A stretch of 64,000 nt of DNA from NCBI GenBank assembly GCA_964520325.1, contig CAZFOB010000006.1:62001-126000 (forward strand), given 5' to 3'. Made by a program: the position numbers and the translations under genes. Below the pieces are notes generated by a model. The model was given only the letters and a program-made list of their open reading frames with translations. It was not told where the DNA came from and ran no database searches. The DNA comes from CAZFOB01 sp964520325 (GTDB taxonomy: Bacteria; Actinomycetota; JAICYB01). Below, piece after piece: positions 1-9,700 of the stretch (its first letter is position 1; the number at the start of each line of letters is the position of its first letter).

Positions 1-1
1 C

Positions 2-385
2 GGTCCTCGAGTCGGGTCCTTCGATGCCGGTTTCGGCACCGCGTACCTCGCACGCGTTGTTGGCGAGAAGCGAGCACGGGAGATGTGGTTCCTCTGTCGC
101 CAGTACACCGCCGGTCAGGCCTTGCAGATGGGCTTGGTCAACGCGGTCGTCGAGCCCCATCTCCTGATGGACGAAGCACGCGCGTGGGCAACAGAGATCC
201 TCGCGAAGTCGCCGACGGCTATCCGCTTCCTGAAGCACTCGTTCAACGCAGAGCACGAGGGGATCGCCGGGATCTCGCAGCTCTCGTTCGATGCCCTCGA
301 GACCTTCGTGCAGACCCAAGAGGCGGCGGAGGGCGTGAAGGCCTTCAACGAGAAACGCGATCCCGACTTTGGGCCGTATCGTTAG
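2..385 (+). CDS. menB: 1,4-dihydroxy-2-naphthoyl-CoA synthase, 5'-truncated
   Basis: This is the C-terminal 127 residues of a crotonase-fold enzyme; the start lies left of the window. MenB closes the second ring of O-succinylbenzoyl-CoA to give dihydroxynaphthoyl-CoA in menaquinone synthesis. The text SFDAGFGTAYLARVVGEKRAREMWFLCR, read in pieces, and the ending GVKAFNEKRDPDF are characteristic of MenB rather than general enoyl-CoA hydratases. The reading frame is open from base 2, so the methionine at base 83 is internal. The stop is 3 bases before the next start, which suggests co-transcription. Confidence 0.93.
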   Translation, partial: GPRVGSFDAGFGTAYLARVVGEKRAREMWFLCRQYTAGQALQMGLVNAVVEPHLLMDEARAWATEILAKSPTAIRFLKHSFNAEHEGIAGISQLSFDALETFVQTQEAAEGVKAFNEKRDPDFGPYR

Positions 386-388
386 GGC

Positions 389-754
389 ATGACCAAAGAC
401 ACGCCGAACGTAAGGCCGCTGCGCCCGACCGAAGTCGCAGAGGGACGACCGTCGATCCGGATGACCAACGATCGCATCCTCGTCGCTCGTCCCGGCTCCG
501 AGGATCGCAAGAGCAAGGCCGGGCTCCTGATCCCCGCCACCGCGGCAGACACCGGCAAGCGCTGCGCGTGGGCCGAGGTCGTCGCTGTCGGACCGAACGT
601 GCGCAGCATCGAGATCGGCGACTACGTCCTCGTCAGCCTCGAGGCCGGCTACGAAGCGCAGATCCGCGGAGAGGACTACGTCCTGCTGCGCGAGCGCGAG
701 GTTCACGCGGTCGCGTCTGAAGCAACGGACAGCGGTACCGGACTCTATCTCTAG
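389..754 (+). CDS. GroES-like co-chaperonin (Cpn10 family)
   Basis: 121 residues. The core MTNDRILVARPG, the SKAGLLIPATA segment resembling the GroES mobile loop, and the ending GDYVLVSLEAGYEAQIRGEDYVLLRE fit the Cpn10 beta-barrel. A 23-residue N-terminal extension precedes the conserved start MTNDRI, and the C-terminal tail is also longer than in E. coli GroES. It follows menB with a 3-base gap, and no groEL is visible. It may be an accessory co-chaperonin that is not part of a groESL operon. Family membership is clear; whether it partners GroEL is inferred. Confidence 0.85.
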   Translation: MTKDTPNVRPLRPTEVAEGRPSIRMTNDRILVARPGSEDRKSKAGLLIPATAADTGKRCAWAEVVAVGPNVRSIEIGDYVLVSLEAGYEAQIRGEDYVLLREREVHAVASEATDSGTGLYL

Positions 755-1130
755 ACTGCTGAAGTAATCGGTCGAGTCCACGGTTGCGTCATTGTGCTCA
801 GCCATGCTGCGGCCATGGCCATCGGGCAATCGCTCGCTCTCACTCCGCCGGTCCTTCGAGCACTTCCAGGGAGTGTCTGGCGTTCCCCGCTGAGCTCCCT
901 GGCAGGACAGAGAGCCCTCGCCCAACACGCTCGACGAGACCACGCTCGTGGAGGCGGATTAGGTGCTCCCTCGGCACGCGTAGTTGATCAAGGTCGCGCC
1001 TCGTTGGCCGGTAACCTCGGCCGGGATGTCGCTCGATGTCGTCGGCAATGCAATGCATGATCTCTGTCGTGCAAGACGGGGAAGTATCATGTCAACCTTG
1101 TGAGCATCTGCTCGAGATAAGGGGGAAGCC
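755..1130. other. Intergenic region, no recognised gene
   Basis: A 376-base gap in which I see no convincing coding sequence. The short open frames here lack family resemblance. Near its right end a purine-rich ribosome-binding site (AAGGGGGAAGCC) lies directly before the GTG start of the next gene. No terminator hairpin or clear promoter was recognised. Confidence 0.5.
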
Positions 1131-3359
1131 GTGCCTGGCCCGCCCACAGAGCAAGACCTCCCCCAGAACGCACGTGATTTGCTCGGTACGCCATGCTCGG
1201 AAGAGCCCTGCGAGCAGTGCTCACCGCACCCAAATGTCACTTGCCAGCTAGCGCCAAAGGGCAAGGCGCCCGTCTGGGTACCCGCGCAGATCGTCAACGC
1301 CGACAAAGGACACCTGATCATGGTGCCCGGAGACGGTAGCGGTACTGTTGGCGCCCTTTTGGCGGCTCTAGTGCCAGCGCAGCACTACACGCACATGGGA
1401 ATCATGACTCGCGACCGCGTCGAGATTCGTCACTGCACGGCGAGTGTCGACTACCTCAAGGCCCATCCAGATGAAGGCGCTCCGCCTTTCATGGGCAATC
1501 CGACAGATGGATTCACCGAAGATGCGCTGCGCTATGGCTGGCCAGGCACGGTGACTCAACCGATCGAGGTGGCGTACCGATCCTCCCGAGGACAGCACGA
1601 CGGTGTCGACGTCCCGTATCTGCTCGTCGATCCGGCCTATCCCGCGTTGTCTACTCACATCCCGTCGACGAAGGTGGACTCGAGCGTTCTCGGTGATCCT
1701 CTCGCGGTCAAAGGGCTGGATTTCGAGCCCGTAATCGCCCCGGTCGCGCTATCTGCAGACGCCGACGCCATGCTTGATGCAATCGCGGCCGGCTTGCCCG
1801 CAAGTGTCCTGTTCGGGGTCGCGAAGAACGCGAGTGTTACCTGGGACGTGTTCTGGCCGCTCGTAGTGAAGCCGTGCTCCCACAACTCGCCGCCCCACAT
1901 CGTTAACGCTCTCGAGCGTGTGGCGGCCGCTGCCGAGTACCTTATCGGGCACTACCGATTTCATGCTTACGTCGACGCGCAAATGGCTGGCCGAGCCAGT
2001 GCGTACGGGCCGATAGTGAACGACGCGGGGAGCCCCGACCCAGACCGGCTGTGTGACAAGCCCGCGCTTTGGGACCACTCACTGCCGCTGGTGTGTTCGA
2101 CGTTCATTTGGGAAGCCGTGCAAGAAGCGAATCGACGCCGACAAGGTCCAGGAATATTCCTGACGCACCCCCTTGATCACAGTCCTAGGCACAACTGCAC
2201 ACCCTTCTATCAGCCGCCGGCTGGCGATGTGCCCGACGTCGTTGATGGACTGTTTGACTACGACACGCGCCAAACGGCACGTGCGGCAATCTCGTTGGCG
2301 GCAGCCATCAAGCGAGGAATCGCTGAGGAAGAGAACAGTCTCCCGTGGTACCTGTCGTGGATCGGGGACATCTACGAGTGGTTTTCAGATATGCAAGATG
2401 ACGTCTCGAATCAACTCTGCAACGCCTTTGCGTTCGACAAATGCGACCCGAGTACCGCCACGGAGGACGACAGCTGGCACCATCCGCCACCTTCGAATTC
2501 TGTGAGCCCGGACAACATCATTCGATCGTGGTTAGCACCACTCGATACCACGCAGCACGACGAGATTCACGGCTTGTACGGCTACAACGAGCAAGCCATC
2601 TTCCGCCCGGGTCATTACGAGCTACGACGGACCAGCATCCGAGCCTTCAGCGCGGGACCGGGCAGAATCCGGGGGCTCGTGAGGTACGGCGGAGAGCCGG
2701 TTGACGGCGCTCGCGTGACCGTTGCGTGTCGAAGCACATTCACGAATGTCGACGGGTTCTATCAAATGGAGGTACCGGCGGGGCTCTACATGCTCAAGGC
2801 GGGAGCCTATCTGCCGCAGCCAGGCGGACAGCCTGCTTGGTACATCGAGGGCGAGATGGAGGCACAGGTCACGTTCGGAGAAACAGCCCGTCTACCTACC
2901 CTCGAAATGCACGACCCTCCGGGTGAAAATCGAATCGTTCACACAACCGGGCATGCGGATCTGGTTAACAGACACACCTTCGGGAAAGACTGGTGGGACC
3001 ACCCTGCCATGAACTTCCAACTCATCCATCTCGGAAACTATGGGTCCGCGGAAGGAAATCGGAATAGCGCGCACTGGGGCGCCACGATCGACTCAAGTTA
3101 CGGAGTGGATGTCACGACCACGGCACAACGTGCAGCGGCCGCTACGGGTGATCCCTACCCAGTCGACATCCACGTAAACGCAAAGCTGGGATCGAAGGGC
3201 ATCGCCGGATGGCCATTCACGCCTGAGGCTGAAGAGAACTTCGACGTTCGCGTACCTACTGATGATTCTCGGTCGTGGAAGGTCGACCTCAAGACCGGAT
3301 TGGTCGCTCCAGTTCGCGCTCACCTCGAGATTACATTCACTAACTATCGCCAGGGGTAG
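1131..3359 (+). CDS. Permuted papain-like (NlpC/P60-type) amidase with carboxypeptidase-regulatory-like domain
   Basis: 742 residues, GTG start with a strong upstream ribosome-binding site. Residues 58-105 read as the His part of a permuted NlpC/P60-like fold: GHLIMVPGD, then YTHMGIM (His88) and VEIRHC (Glu98). The nucleophile candidate is Cys322 in LPLVCSTFIWEAV, giving the His-Glu-...-Cys order of the YaeF/YiiX-type permuted papain enzymes. Residues about 511-590 (IRGLVRYGGEPVDGARV, then VDGFYQMEVPAGLYMLKA) match the carboxypeptidase-regulatory beta-sandwich. A Cys-rich patch (CSEEPCEQC) occurs near residue 25. No signal peptide is visible. It may hydrolyse an amide or thioester in cell wall, lipid or protein substrates; the substrate is unknown. 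It stands alone and ends 5 bases before a tRNA-Gly fragment, so it may have arrived with a mobile element. Confidence 0.6.
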   Translation: MPGPPTEQDLPQNARDLLGTPCSEEPCEQCSPHPNVTCQLAPKGKAPVWVPAQIVNADKGHLIMVPGDGSGTVGALLAALVPAQHYTHMGIMTRDRVEIRHCTASVDYLKAHPDEGAPPFMGNPTDGFTEDALRYGWPGTVTQPIEVAYRSSRGQHDGVDVPYLLVDPAYPALSTHIPSTKVDSSVLGDPLAVKGLDFEPVIAPVALSADADAMLDAIAAGLPASVLFGVAKNASVTWDVFWPLVVKPCSHNSPPHIVNALERVAAAAEYLIGHYRFHAYVDAQMAGRASAYGPIVNDAGSPDPDRLCDKPALWDHSLPLVCSTFIWEAVQEANRRRQGPGIFLTHPLDHSPRHNCTPFYQPPAGDVPDVVDGLFDYDTRQTARAAISLAAAIKRGIAEEENSLPWYLSWIGDIYEWFSDMQDDVSNQLCNAFAFDKCDPSTATEDDSWHHPPPSNSVSPDNIIRSWLAPLDTTQHDEIHGLYGYNEQAIFRPGHYELRRTSIRAFSAGPGRIRGLVRYGGEPVDGARVTVACRSTFTNVDGFYQMEVPAGLYMLKAGAYLPQPGGQPAWYIEGEMEAQVTFGETARLPTLEMHDPPGENRIVHTTGHADLVNRHTFGKDWWDHPAMNFQLIHLGNYGSAEGNRNSAHWGATIDSSYGVDVTTTAQRAAAATGDPYPVDIHVNAKLGSKGIAGWPFTPEAEENFDVRVPTDDSRSWKVDLKTGLVAPVRAHLEITFTNYRQG

Positions 3360-3364
3360 CGGTC

Positions 3365-3438
3365 GCGTCCACGATGACGCGACACATCACAGAGAGCGGA
3401 CGATGGGACTCGAGCCCACGACCCCCACGTTGGCAACG
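3365..3438 (-). repeat. Inverted copy of the tRNA-Gly(GCC) 3' half plus downstream flank
   Basis: Read on the minus strand, these 74 bases match 53300-53373, which is the tRNA-Gly from its anticodon loop to its 3' end plus about 30 bases of downstream flank, with four mismatches. The 5' half of the tRNA is absent, so it is not a functional gene. Such half-tRNA plus flank copies are typical scars of tRNA-targeting integrative elements. Its orientation is opposite to the copy at 53.3 kb. Confidence 0.85.
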
Positions 3439-3584
3439 CGACTTCCGCAGGTGAGAGGCGATTAGCCATCATCAGCGGTCGTAAGCATATCTGCAGGTCA
3501 GATAGCGTTTCCGACCCGATGACCTCGGAGACAGGTGAGGCAGCTTGTAGGCAGTTTCTAGGGCACTCTGGCGTTGCTGCGTAC

Positions 3585-3599
3585 GTACAAGAGATGTAC
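3585..3599. promoter_or_regulatory. Palindromic operator candidate upstream of the TacA/TacT pair
   Basis: A perfect inverted repeat, GTACA-5-TGTAC, ends 10 bases before the antitoxin ATG. RHH-type antitoxins usually bind such palindromes to repress their own operon. The sequence is visible; the function is inferred from position. Confidence 0.45.
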
Positions 3600-3609
3600 A
3601 CTTCTTGGC

Positions 3610-3882
3610 ATGGCAACCAAGTCCGAGCGCTTGAACATTCGGCTGACTGCTGCGCAGGACGCCGTCCTGCGACGAGCCGCCGATGCGCATGGGGAGGCCG
3701 TCAGCGAATACGTGCTTCGCCACGCGGTCGAGGCGGCCGAGACCGATCTCGCCGACCGACGGGTGTTCGTGGTCGACGATAAGGCATGGCGTCGGCTCCA
3801 GGAGGCACTCAACCGGCCGCCGCAGCCCGCCGCCCGATTGCGCCGCCTCTTGAGCGAGCGGTCCATCCTCGAGAGGAAGTGA
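3610..3882 (+). CDS. DUF1778 / TacA-type antitoxin
   Basis: 90 residues from ATG 3610 (MATKSERLNIRLTAAQDAVL). The N-terminus has the ribbon-helix-helix pattern of DUF1778 antitoxins, followed by helices AVSEYVLRHAVEAAE and a C-terminal tail (DKAWRRLQEALNRPP) of the kind that wraps the toxin. The stop overlaps the toxin GTG start by 4 bases, so translation is probably coupled. It neutralises the neighbouring acetyltransferase and probably represses the operon through the palindrome just upstream. Confidence 0.85.
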   Translation: MATKSERLNIRLTAAQDAVLRRAADAHGEAVSEYVLRHAVEAAETDLADRRVFVVDDKAWRRLQEALNRPPQPAARLRRLLSERSILERK

Positions 3883-4367
3883 CGCTGCGGGGGCCTGAAC
3901 TCCTAGGCCCCGATCACGTCCTCGTGGGCTTCGACTGCGGCACGCGGACGCTGAACGAGTGGCTGACTCGGCGTGCGCTTCCTAACCAACGGAGCGGAGC
4001 GTCACGCACTTGGGTCGTCACGGACGAGGATTGCGGACGAGTAGTCGGCTATTACGCTTCGGCTACGGCGTCGATCATGAGGTCGGCGGTCACGACGAGA
4101 GCGGCCCGGAATCAACCCGAGGACGTGCCCGCCGTCTTGCTCGCTCGCCTCGCAGTCGACCGCGACTTCACCGGTCGAGGACTCGGCAGTGCGCTGCTCA
4201 AGCACTTCGTCGTCAAGGCGCTCGAGGTTGCCGATGTGGTCGGTGCGCGGCTGTTGCTCGTCCACGCGCAGGACGATGAGGCTCGTCGGTTCTACCTCCA
4301 TCACGACTTCGAGCCTTCACCGATCGACGACCTTACGCTGATGCGCGTCATCGCCGATCTGCTGTGA
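3879..4367 (+). CDS. GNAT acetyltransferase toxin (TacT/AtaT type)
   Basis: 162 residues starting at GTG 3879 (overlap GTGA with the antitoxin). FDCGTRTLNEWLTRRALPNQ is the hallmark start of TacT-like toxins (FxCGxxxLNxWL), and LARLAVDRDFTGRGLGSALL holds the acetyl-CoA-binding R/QxxGxG/A loop (FTGRGLGSAL). ARRFYLHHDFEPSP is the C-terminal substrate region with the conserved Tyr. Known relatives acetylate aminoacyl-tRNAs and block translation. A longer reading of this frame back to 3786 overlaps the antitoxin and has no family match, so I did not use it. Confidence 0.85.
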   Translation: MTLRGPELLGPDHVLVGFDCGTRTLNEWLTRRALPNQRSGASRTWVVTDEDCGRVVGYYASATASIMRSAVTTRAARNQPEDVPAVLLARLAVDRDFTGRGLGSALLKHFVVKALEVADVVGARLLLVHAQDDEARRFYLHHDFEPSPIDDLTLMRVIADLL

Positions 4368-4495
4368 GTCCTCTCGTCCTGGGCGGAGGCAAGTCGATCT
4401 TCGCTGACAACGGCCAGGCGCTGACATGGGAACTCGTTTCGACAGCCGAAGCGAAGACCGGCGCACAGGTCTGCCGTTACCGCCGCGCCCGTTAA
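4364..4495 (+). pseudogene. C-terminal remnant of a dihydrofolate-reductase-like (RibD_C) protein
   Basis: A 43-residue reading, PLVLGGGKSIFADNG followed by TWELVSTAEAKTG and ending CRYRRAR, matches the last strands of RibD_C/DHFR-like proteins, where GGGKSLF is typical. It has no plausible start of its own and directly abuts the toxin stop. The toxin-antitoxin pair appears to have replaced the upstream part of this gene. Confidence 0.6.
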
Positions 4496-5169
4496 CCGGC
4501 GGCGCCTGCTTTCGGTTCGTCGTGCCAGATCCACCACTGGTACGGCGGCGTCTGAGGGTAGCCTTCCGGCGAGTCCTCCCATTCCTCTTGGCGGCCGAGC
4601 GCGGTGATGTCGAGGTAGCTCCACGTGCTCCCCATCGCCTCGTCGCCGCGGGCGTCGATGAAGTAGGTGAGGTAGACGCGGTCGCCGTCGTGGATGAACG
4701 CGTTCGTGCCGTGCCACTCGTCCACGCCGAAGTCGCGGTCGAAATCGTCGGTCAATGAGTACCACGGCATCTCCCAGCCCATCCGCGCTTTCAGACGCTC
4801 GATGTTCTCCTGTGGCGCGCGCGAAGCGAAAACGAGCGTGGTGTCGCGCGCATGCAGATGGGCGACATGGGCGACCTGGTCGCCCAACATCGAGCAACCG
4901 ATGCAGGCGTGCTCGGGCCAGCCGGACACGTCGGGATCGTAGAAAGCGCGGTAGACGATGAGCTGACGACGGCCCTCGAACAGATCGAGCAGGCTCGCCC
5001 TGCCCTTGGGGCCGTCGAATGCGTACTCCTTCTCCACCGCCAGCCAAGGCATCCGCCTGCGCTCGGCGGCCAGGGCGTCACGCGAGCGCGTGAACGCCTT
5101 CTCCTTCACGAGCAGTTGCTGGCGGGCGGTCTCCCACGCCTCCGGCGACACGATCGGTCGTTCTTCCAT
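4492..5169 (-). CDS. DUF899 family thioredoxin-like protein
   Basis: 225 residues. DUF899 hallmarks are present: an N-terminal helix ending ALAAERRRMPWLAVEKEYAFDG in pieces, LLDLFEGRRQLIVYRAFYDPD, and HACIGCSMLGDQV. These proteins are predicted to have a thioredoxin-like fold, and CIGC is in the redox-motif position. Enzymatic function is not established. It is convergent with the toxin and remnant genes, and its stop overlaps the remnant's end by 4 bases. Confidence 0.88.
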   Translation of the reverse strand: MEERPIVSPEAWETARQQLLVKEKAFTRSRDALAAERRRMPWLAVEKEYAFDGPKGRASLLDLFEGRRQLIVYRAFYDPDVSGWPEHACIGCSMLGDQVAHVAHLHARDTTLVFASRAPQENIERLKARMGWEMPWYSLTDDFDRDFGVDEWHGTNAFIHDGDRVYLTYFIDARGDEAMGSTWSYLDITALGRQEEWEDSPEGYPQTPPYQWWIWHDEPKAGAAG

Positions 5170-5379
5170 GACGTTCTCCTTCCTGGGTTCCTCTCCGACC
5201 GGTACCCATGGACCATCAGTGAATCAACCCCAGAAGAACCGTGCCTCGTCAGGACGGGTTCGAGTAGACGCGAGAGGGAGCCACGAAAACAACCGTGCGA
5301 CGCTCTTCGCCATCAGCGAGTGTTCACCGCTTCAAGGGTCGGACACGTTGGGTGTCGAATCAGCCGGTCGCTGCGCGGG

Positions 5380-6753
5380 CTAGTCGTCGTTGCCGACGAG
5401 AGCGTCGACGAACACGGCTGGATCGAACGGCACGAGGTCCTTCGCGCCTTCGCCGACACCGACTGCCTTCACCGGCACGCCGAGCTCGCGCTCGACGGCG
5501 AACGCGATACCGCCCTTCGCCGTCCCATCGAGCTTGGCGATGGCAAGCCCGGTCACCGGGACGACGTCCTTGAACGCCTTCGCTTGCGCGATGCCGTTCT
5601 GACCTGTCGTCGCATCGATCACGAGAAGCGTTTCCGCGACGACGGCGCCCTCTTCGCGCTCGATCACCCGAAAGATCTTCTGCAGCTCGTCCATGAGCGG
5701 CTTGCGCGTGTGCAGACGCCCCGCGGTGTCGACGATCAGCAAGCGCGTCCCGTTGGCTCTCGCATGCGCGAGAGCGTCGAAGACCACGGCTCCCGGATCG
5801 GCCCCCTGATCCTGCTTGATCACCGGCACATCCAGGCGTCGTCCCCACTCCGACAGCTGCTCGACCGCGGCCGCACGGAAGGTGTCGGCAGCCGCGAGGA
5901 CCACGGGCAGACCGAGGTCCTTCGCGCGGTTGGCAAGCTTGGCGATCGTCGTCGTCTTGCCGGTGCCGTTCACGCCGACGACGACCCACACCGACAGTCG
6001 TCCGCGCACGAGATGAAGACGGCGGTCGGCTTGCTGTAACTGCTCGGTCATCACGTCCTTGATGGCTCTGCCGACCGTCTTGTCTGACAGGCCGATCTGC
6101 TGACGGAGGTCGTCGACGAGCGCCGTCGTGGTCGCGACGCCGACGTCGGCCGCGATGAGTGCTTCTTCGAGCCTGTCGAATGCTTCCGGAGTCGCGCCGC
6201 CGGTGAACGCCTCGCGCATCTCGGAGCCCAGGCGGTCACGCGTGCGTTTCAGCCCGCGGCGGAATCGCTGGCGCAACAAGATCTTCGGCTCGGTTGGACG
6301 CTCGTTCTCGTCGCGAGCTGCAGCCAGGGGGACGTGATCGTCGTGGTCTGTACTCACGGAGCGTCGCCTCGACACCCGGGGGCGCCTCCGCGGCGCAGCG
6401 ACATCCTGTTCGGCTTCATGCGACACCGACGGTACAGGACGTTGGGCGCGTTGCCGGACTCCGACGGTTTTCTTGGCCTTGGGTTTGGGCTTGGCCACCG
6501 GCTTTTTCTTTCGCGCCGGGGCCGCCGGCTTTTTCTTTCGCGCCGGGGCCGCCTTCGATCTCGATCTCGGCACCGGAGTGGCGGGCGCACCGACGTGCTT
6601 CGAGCGACCGGACAACCGGCGCCAGAGCAGGATCAGAGCATCGGTGCCATCTTCCGTACCGCTGCGGCGGTGTTCGAACAGGACGACCCCGAGGATCAAG
6701 AGCGCCAGCGCGACGGTGGCGAAGCCGAGCTGCTCCACGGTCTCCGGCATCAC
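5380..6753 (-). CDS. ftsY: Signal recognition particle receptor FtsY
   Basis: 457 residues. One membrane segment (about 9-26, ATVALALLILGVVLF) and a Lys/Ala/Pro-rich acidic-poor linker with a direct repeat APARKKKPA precede the NG domain. The SRP-type GTPase motifs are GVNGTGKTTTIAKLA (G1), DTFRAAA (G2), LLIVDTAGRLH (G3), AKLDGTAKGG (G4) and VGVGEGAKDLVPFD at the C-terminus. It docks the SRP-ribosome complex at the membrane. It follows smc, as in many actinobacteria. Confidence 0.97.
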   Translation of the reverse strand: MMPETVEQLGFATVALALLILGVVLFEHRRSGTEDGTDALILLWRRLSGRSKHVGAPATPVPRSRSKAAPARKKKPAAPARKKKPVAKPKPKAKKTVGVRQRAQRPVPSVSHEAEQDVAAPRRRPRVSRRRSVSTDHDDHVPLAAARDENERPTEPKILLRQRFRRGLKRTRDRLGSEMREAFTGGATPEAFDRLEEALIAADVGVATTTALVDDLRQQIGLSDKTVGRAIKDVMTEQLQQADRRLHLVRGRLSVWVVVGVNGTGKTTTIAKLANRAKDLGLPVVLAAADTFRAAAVEQLSEWGRRLDVPVIKQDQGADPGAVVFDALAHARANGTRLLIVDTAGRLHTRKPLMDELQKIFRVIEREEGAVVAETLLVIDATTGQNGIAQAKAFKDVVPVTGLAIAKLDGTAKGGIAFAVERELGVPVKAVGVGEGAKDLVPFDPAVFVDALVGNDD

Positions 6754-6786
6754 CCCAGGCTACCTGCGTGCTTGCGAGCGACCGTC

Positions 6787-9700
6787 TTACGTTGCGGGCT
6801 GCACGTCGAGCGAGCCGGCCGACGTCACGTGTTCGGCGTGCTCGCGTAGGCGCTGCGTGACGACGCGTGAGCTGCCATCGGGGTTGAGGGTGACACCGAT
6901 CAGCGTGTCGGCCCGCTCCATCGTCCTCTTCTGGTGGGTGATCACGACGACCTGCGTCCGCGTGCGGAGCGAGTCGAGCAGCCGCAGGAACCGACCGAGG
7001 TTGGCGTCGTCGAGTGGTGCGTCGACCTCATCGAGGACCATGAACGGTGTCGGGCGCGCGAGGTGCAATGAGAACAGGAAGCCCAGACCGGCCAGCGCCT
7101 TCTCCCCGCCCGAGAGGAACGAGAGCTTGCGGTGTCCCTTGCGACCGAGCCTCACCTCGATCTCGATGCCCGCCTCGAGCGGGTCGTCGTTGCCCGTGAG
7201 CCTGATGCGTCCGCCACCTTCGGGGAACAGCAGACCGACGACGTCCTGGAACGCCGCGTTGGCATCCTCGGTCGCGCGCACCAAGAGCTCCCGCATCTCG
7301 ACGTCGGCGGCCCGGACGACCTTCATCAGGTCACGGCGGCTGTTCCGAAGGTCTTCGAGCTGGCCTTCGAGGAACGTGCTCCGCTCGTCGAGCGAAACGA
7401 TCTCGCGGGCGGCCAGCGGATTGACCGGACCCATGCGACGAAGCTCGCGGTCCAGACGCTGTTCTTCCTGCGCGCTCGCTTCGGTCTCGCCCGACGGTGG
7501 GAACTCCTCGCGTGCTCGCGCCGGCGGGATGTCGAAGTCGTGCGCGAGCCGCGTACCGATCTCCTCGATCCGGACGTCGAAGCGCGCGATCTCTTCAGAA
7601 GCGTGGAGTGAACGGGGCTCGAGCGATGCGATCTGCACCTCGAGGCGCGAGGCATCCTCGCTCGAGACGCGCAGCTCGCCCTCGACCTGCTCCTCCTCGT
7701 CCATGAGTTCGCGCACGCGTACCTCGGCCGTGGTGACGAACGCGTCGAGTGTTCCGAGTGCGTCTTCACCCCGCTTCAGATCCTCGGGATCGGTTGGTCC
7801 GGCCTCGACGTCGCTTCGCTCACCTTCGAGCTCTGCTCGCATGGAAGCGATACCACGTACACGTTCGTCGAGTGATGCCCGGCTAGTGAGCAGATCGGTG
7901 CGCGCCGCATCGTAGCCATGCAACTCGTCTTCGATCGCGACGATCCCCGCCCGCGCCTCAGTGAGAGCCTGGGAGATCTCTTCCTCGCTCGTGCGCAGAG
8001 ATTCGCGTCGCTCGATCAGCTGTGAACGTCCGTGCGCTGCTTCCTCGGCGCGGCGCAATCGCTCGTCGCGGTTGGTCTGCGCGAGATCGCGCTCGAGTGA
8101 CGTCGCGCGCTCGGACGCTTCGATCTCGCGAAGCCGATCGGCCGCGGCGGCGATGCGTCCCTCGATCTCGGAGAGTTCGGAACGTGCAACGTTGCACTCC
8201 TGGTCGAGCGACCCGACTTGCTTCTTGAAGCGCTCGAACTCGGCCGAGAAGCGTGCGCACTCGGCGTCGACGCGTTGCAATGAGCTTTCGGTCGTTTCGA
8301 GCGCGGTCTCGAGCGCCAGCCGCGCCTCCTGCCGCTTGACGGCAGGTCGGGAGGCGCCGCGCCCACGAAGGACACGGCCCGCGGTGGTCACGAACGTCTT
8401 GTCCGGGTGCTGTGCGAAGAGCGCACGCGCTCGTGCCGGCTCGTCGCACAGGTAGGTGTTCTCGCACAGGACGTCGATCGTGCCACGCAGCCACGACGGT
8501 CCATCGATGAGCTGAGAGAGCGGACGCGCGACGGAGATCGAGGCGGCGGGCTCCAACGGTGGCAGCGTCGGAACCACAAGCACGTCGGACGACTCGGCTT
8601 CGGCGCGCGCAACGGCTTCGGAAACCTTCGCACCGGACACGACGAGTGCATCGAGCAGGGGGCCGAGGACGGCTTCAACCGCAGCTTCGAGTCCGGACGG
8701 AACACGGATCAACTCGCCCAGCACTCCACGCGCGCCGAGCTCGACACCGTGGTCGCGTCCGATCGACTCGGCTCCCTGACGACGCTGTGACGCGAGGTCG
8801 CGCGCGACACGCAGTGATTCGGCGCGGCCTTGGAGGATCGCGCGCTCGCTTTCGAGCGCGCGGAGCCGCTTGTCGGCCTCCTCGAGACGGGACGACGCTT
8901 CGCGTCGTTCCGCCTCGAAACGATCGACGGTCATGGACGTTCGTCCGTCGGAGGCGTCGAGATCTTCGATCTCGCGCCGCACGACTCCGGCCTGGTCGGA
9001 CAGCCGTCCGATCTCGCTCCCCGACCGGTCGACGCGTTCAGTCGACGCGCTGGCTTCCGCGCGCGCGGTGATCTCGGACTGTTCTGCTGCGCGCGCTTGC
9101 GCGTCGATGTTCGTGAGCTCGCCGCGCACCTCCAAGACGCGTTCGTCCTGCCTCGCGACGCTCACGCGCACCTCGTCGGAGCGCCGGCGTGCATCGGCGA
9201 TCAGCCTGTCGTGATCGTCGAGATCGCGCGCAACGACATCGAGGGTGGCGCGCACCTCGGTCTCCTGCGCATCGAGTTCCATCAGCTTGGAGACGATCGC
9301 GTCGCGCCGCCGGACGTCGGGCTCGGCGTGTGCGCGTTCGCGCAGGACGATCACACCGCGGAGCGTCGACGCCTGGGCCGAGCGCAGATGCTCGAGCCCC
9401 TTGCGCATCGCCGATGCCGCACGCCGAGAGCCGTCGAGCCGGCGTTGCTCATCGATGCGTTCGTTGCGGCGTGCGTCGAGTTGGCCACGAAGATCGCCGA
9501 TCGTCTCCGACGCGCCTTCGCGGCTGGCTAGCGCCCGCTTGCGATCGAGGTCGAGCACTTCGAGCTCACCGACGAGCTTGGTGATGCGGAGTTCGCGCAG
9601 GCGATCGGTGATCTCGGTGTGACGCTTCGCCTGCTCGGCTTGCGCGCGCAGCGGCCGCAGCTGGCGCCGCAGCTCACCGGCGAGGTCGGCGACGCGGTCG

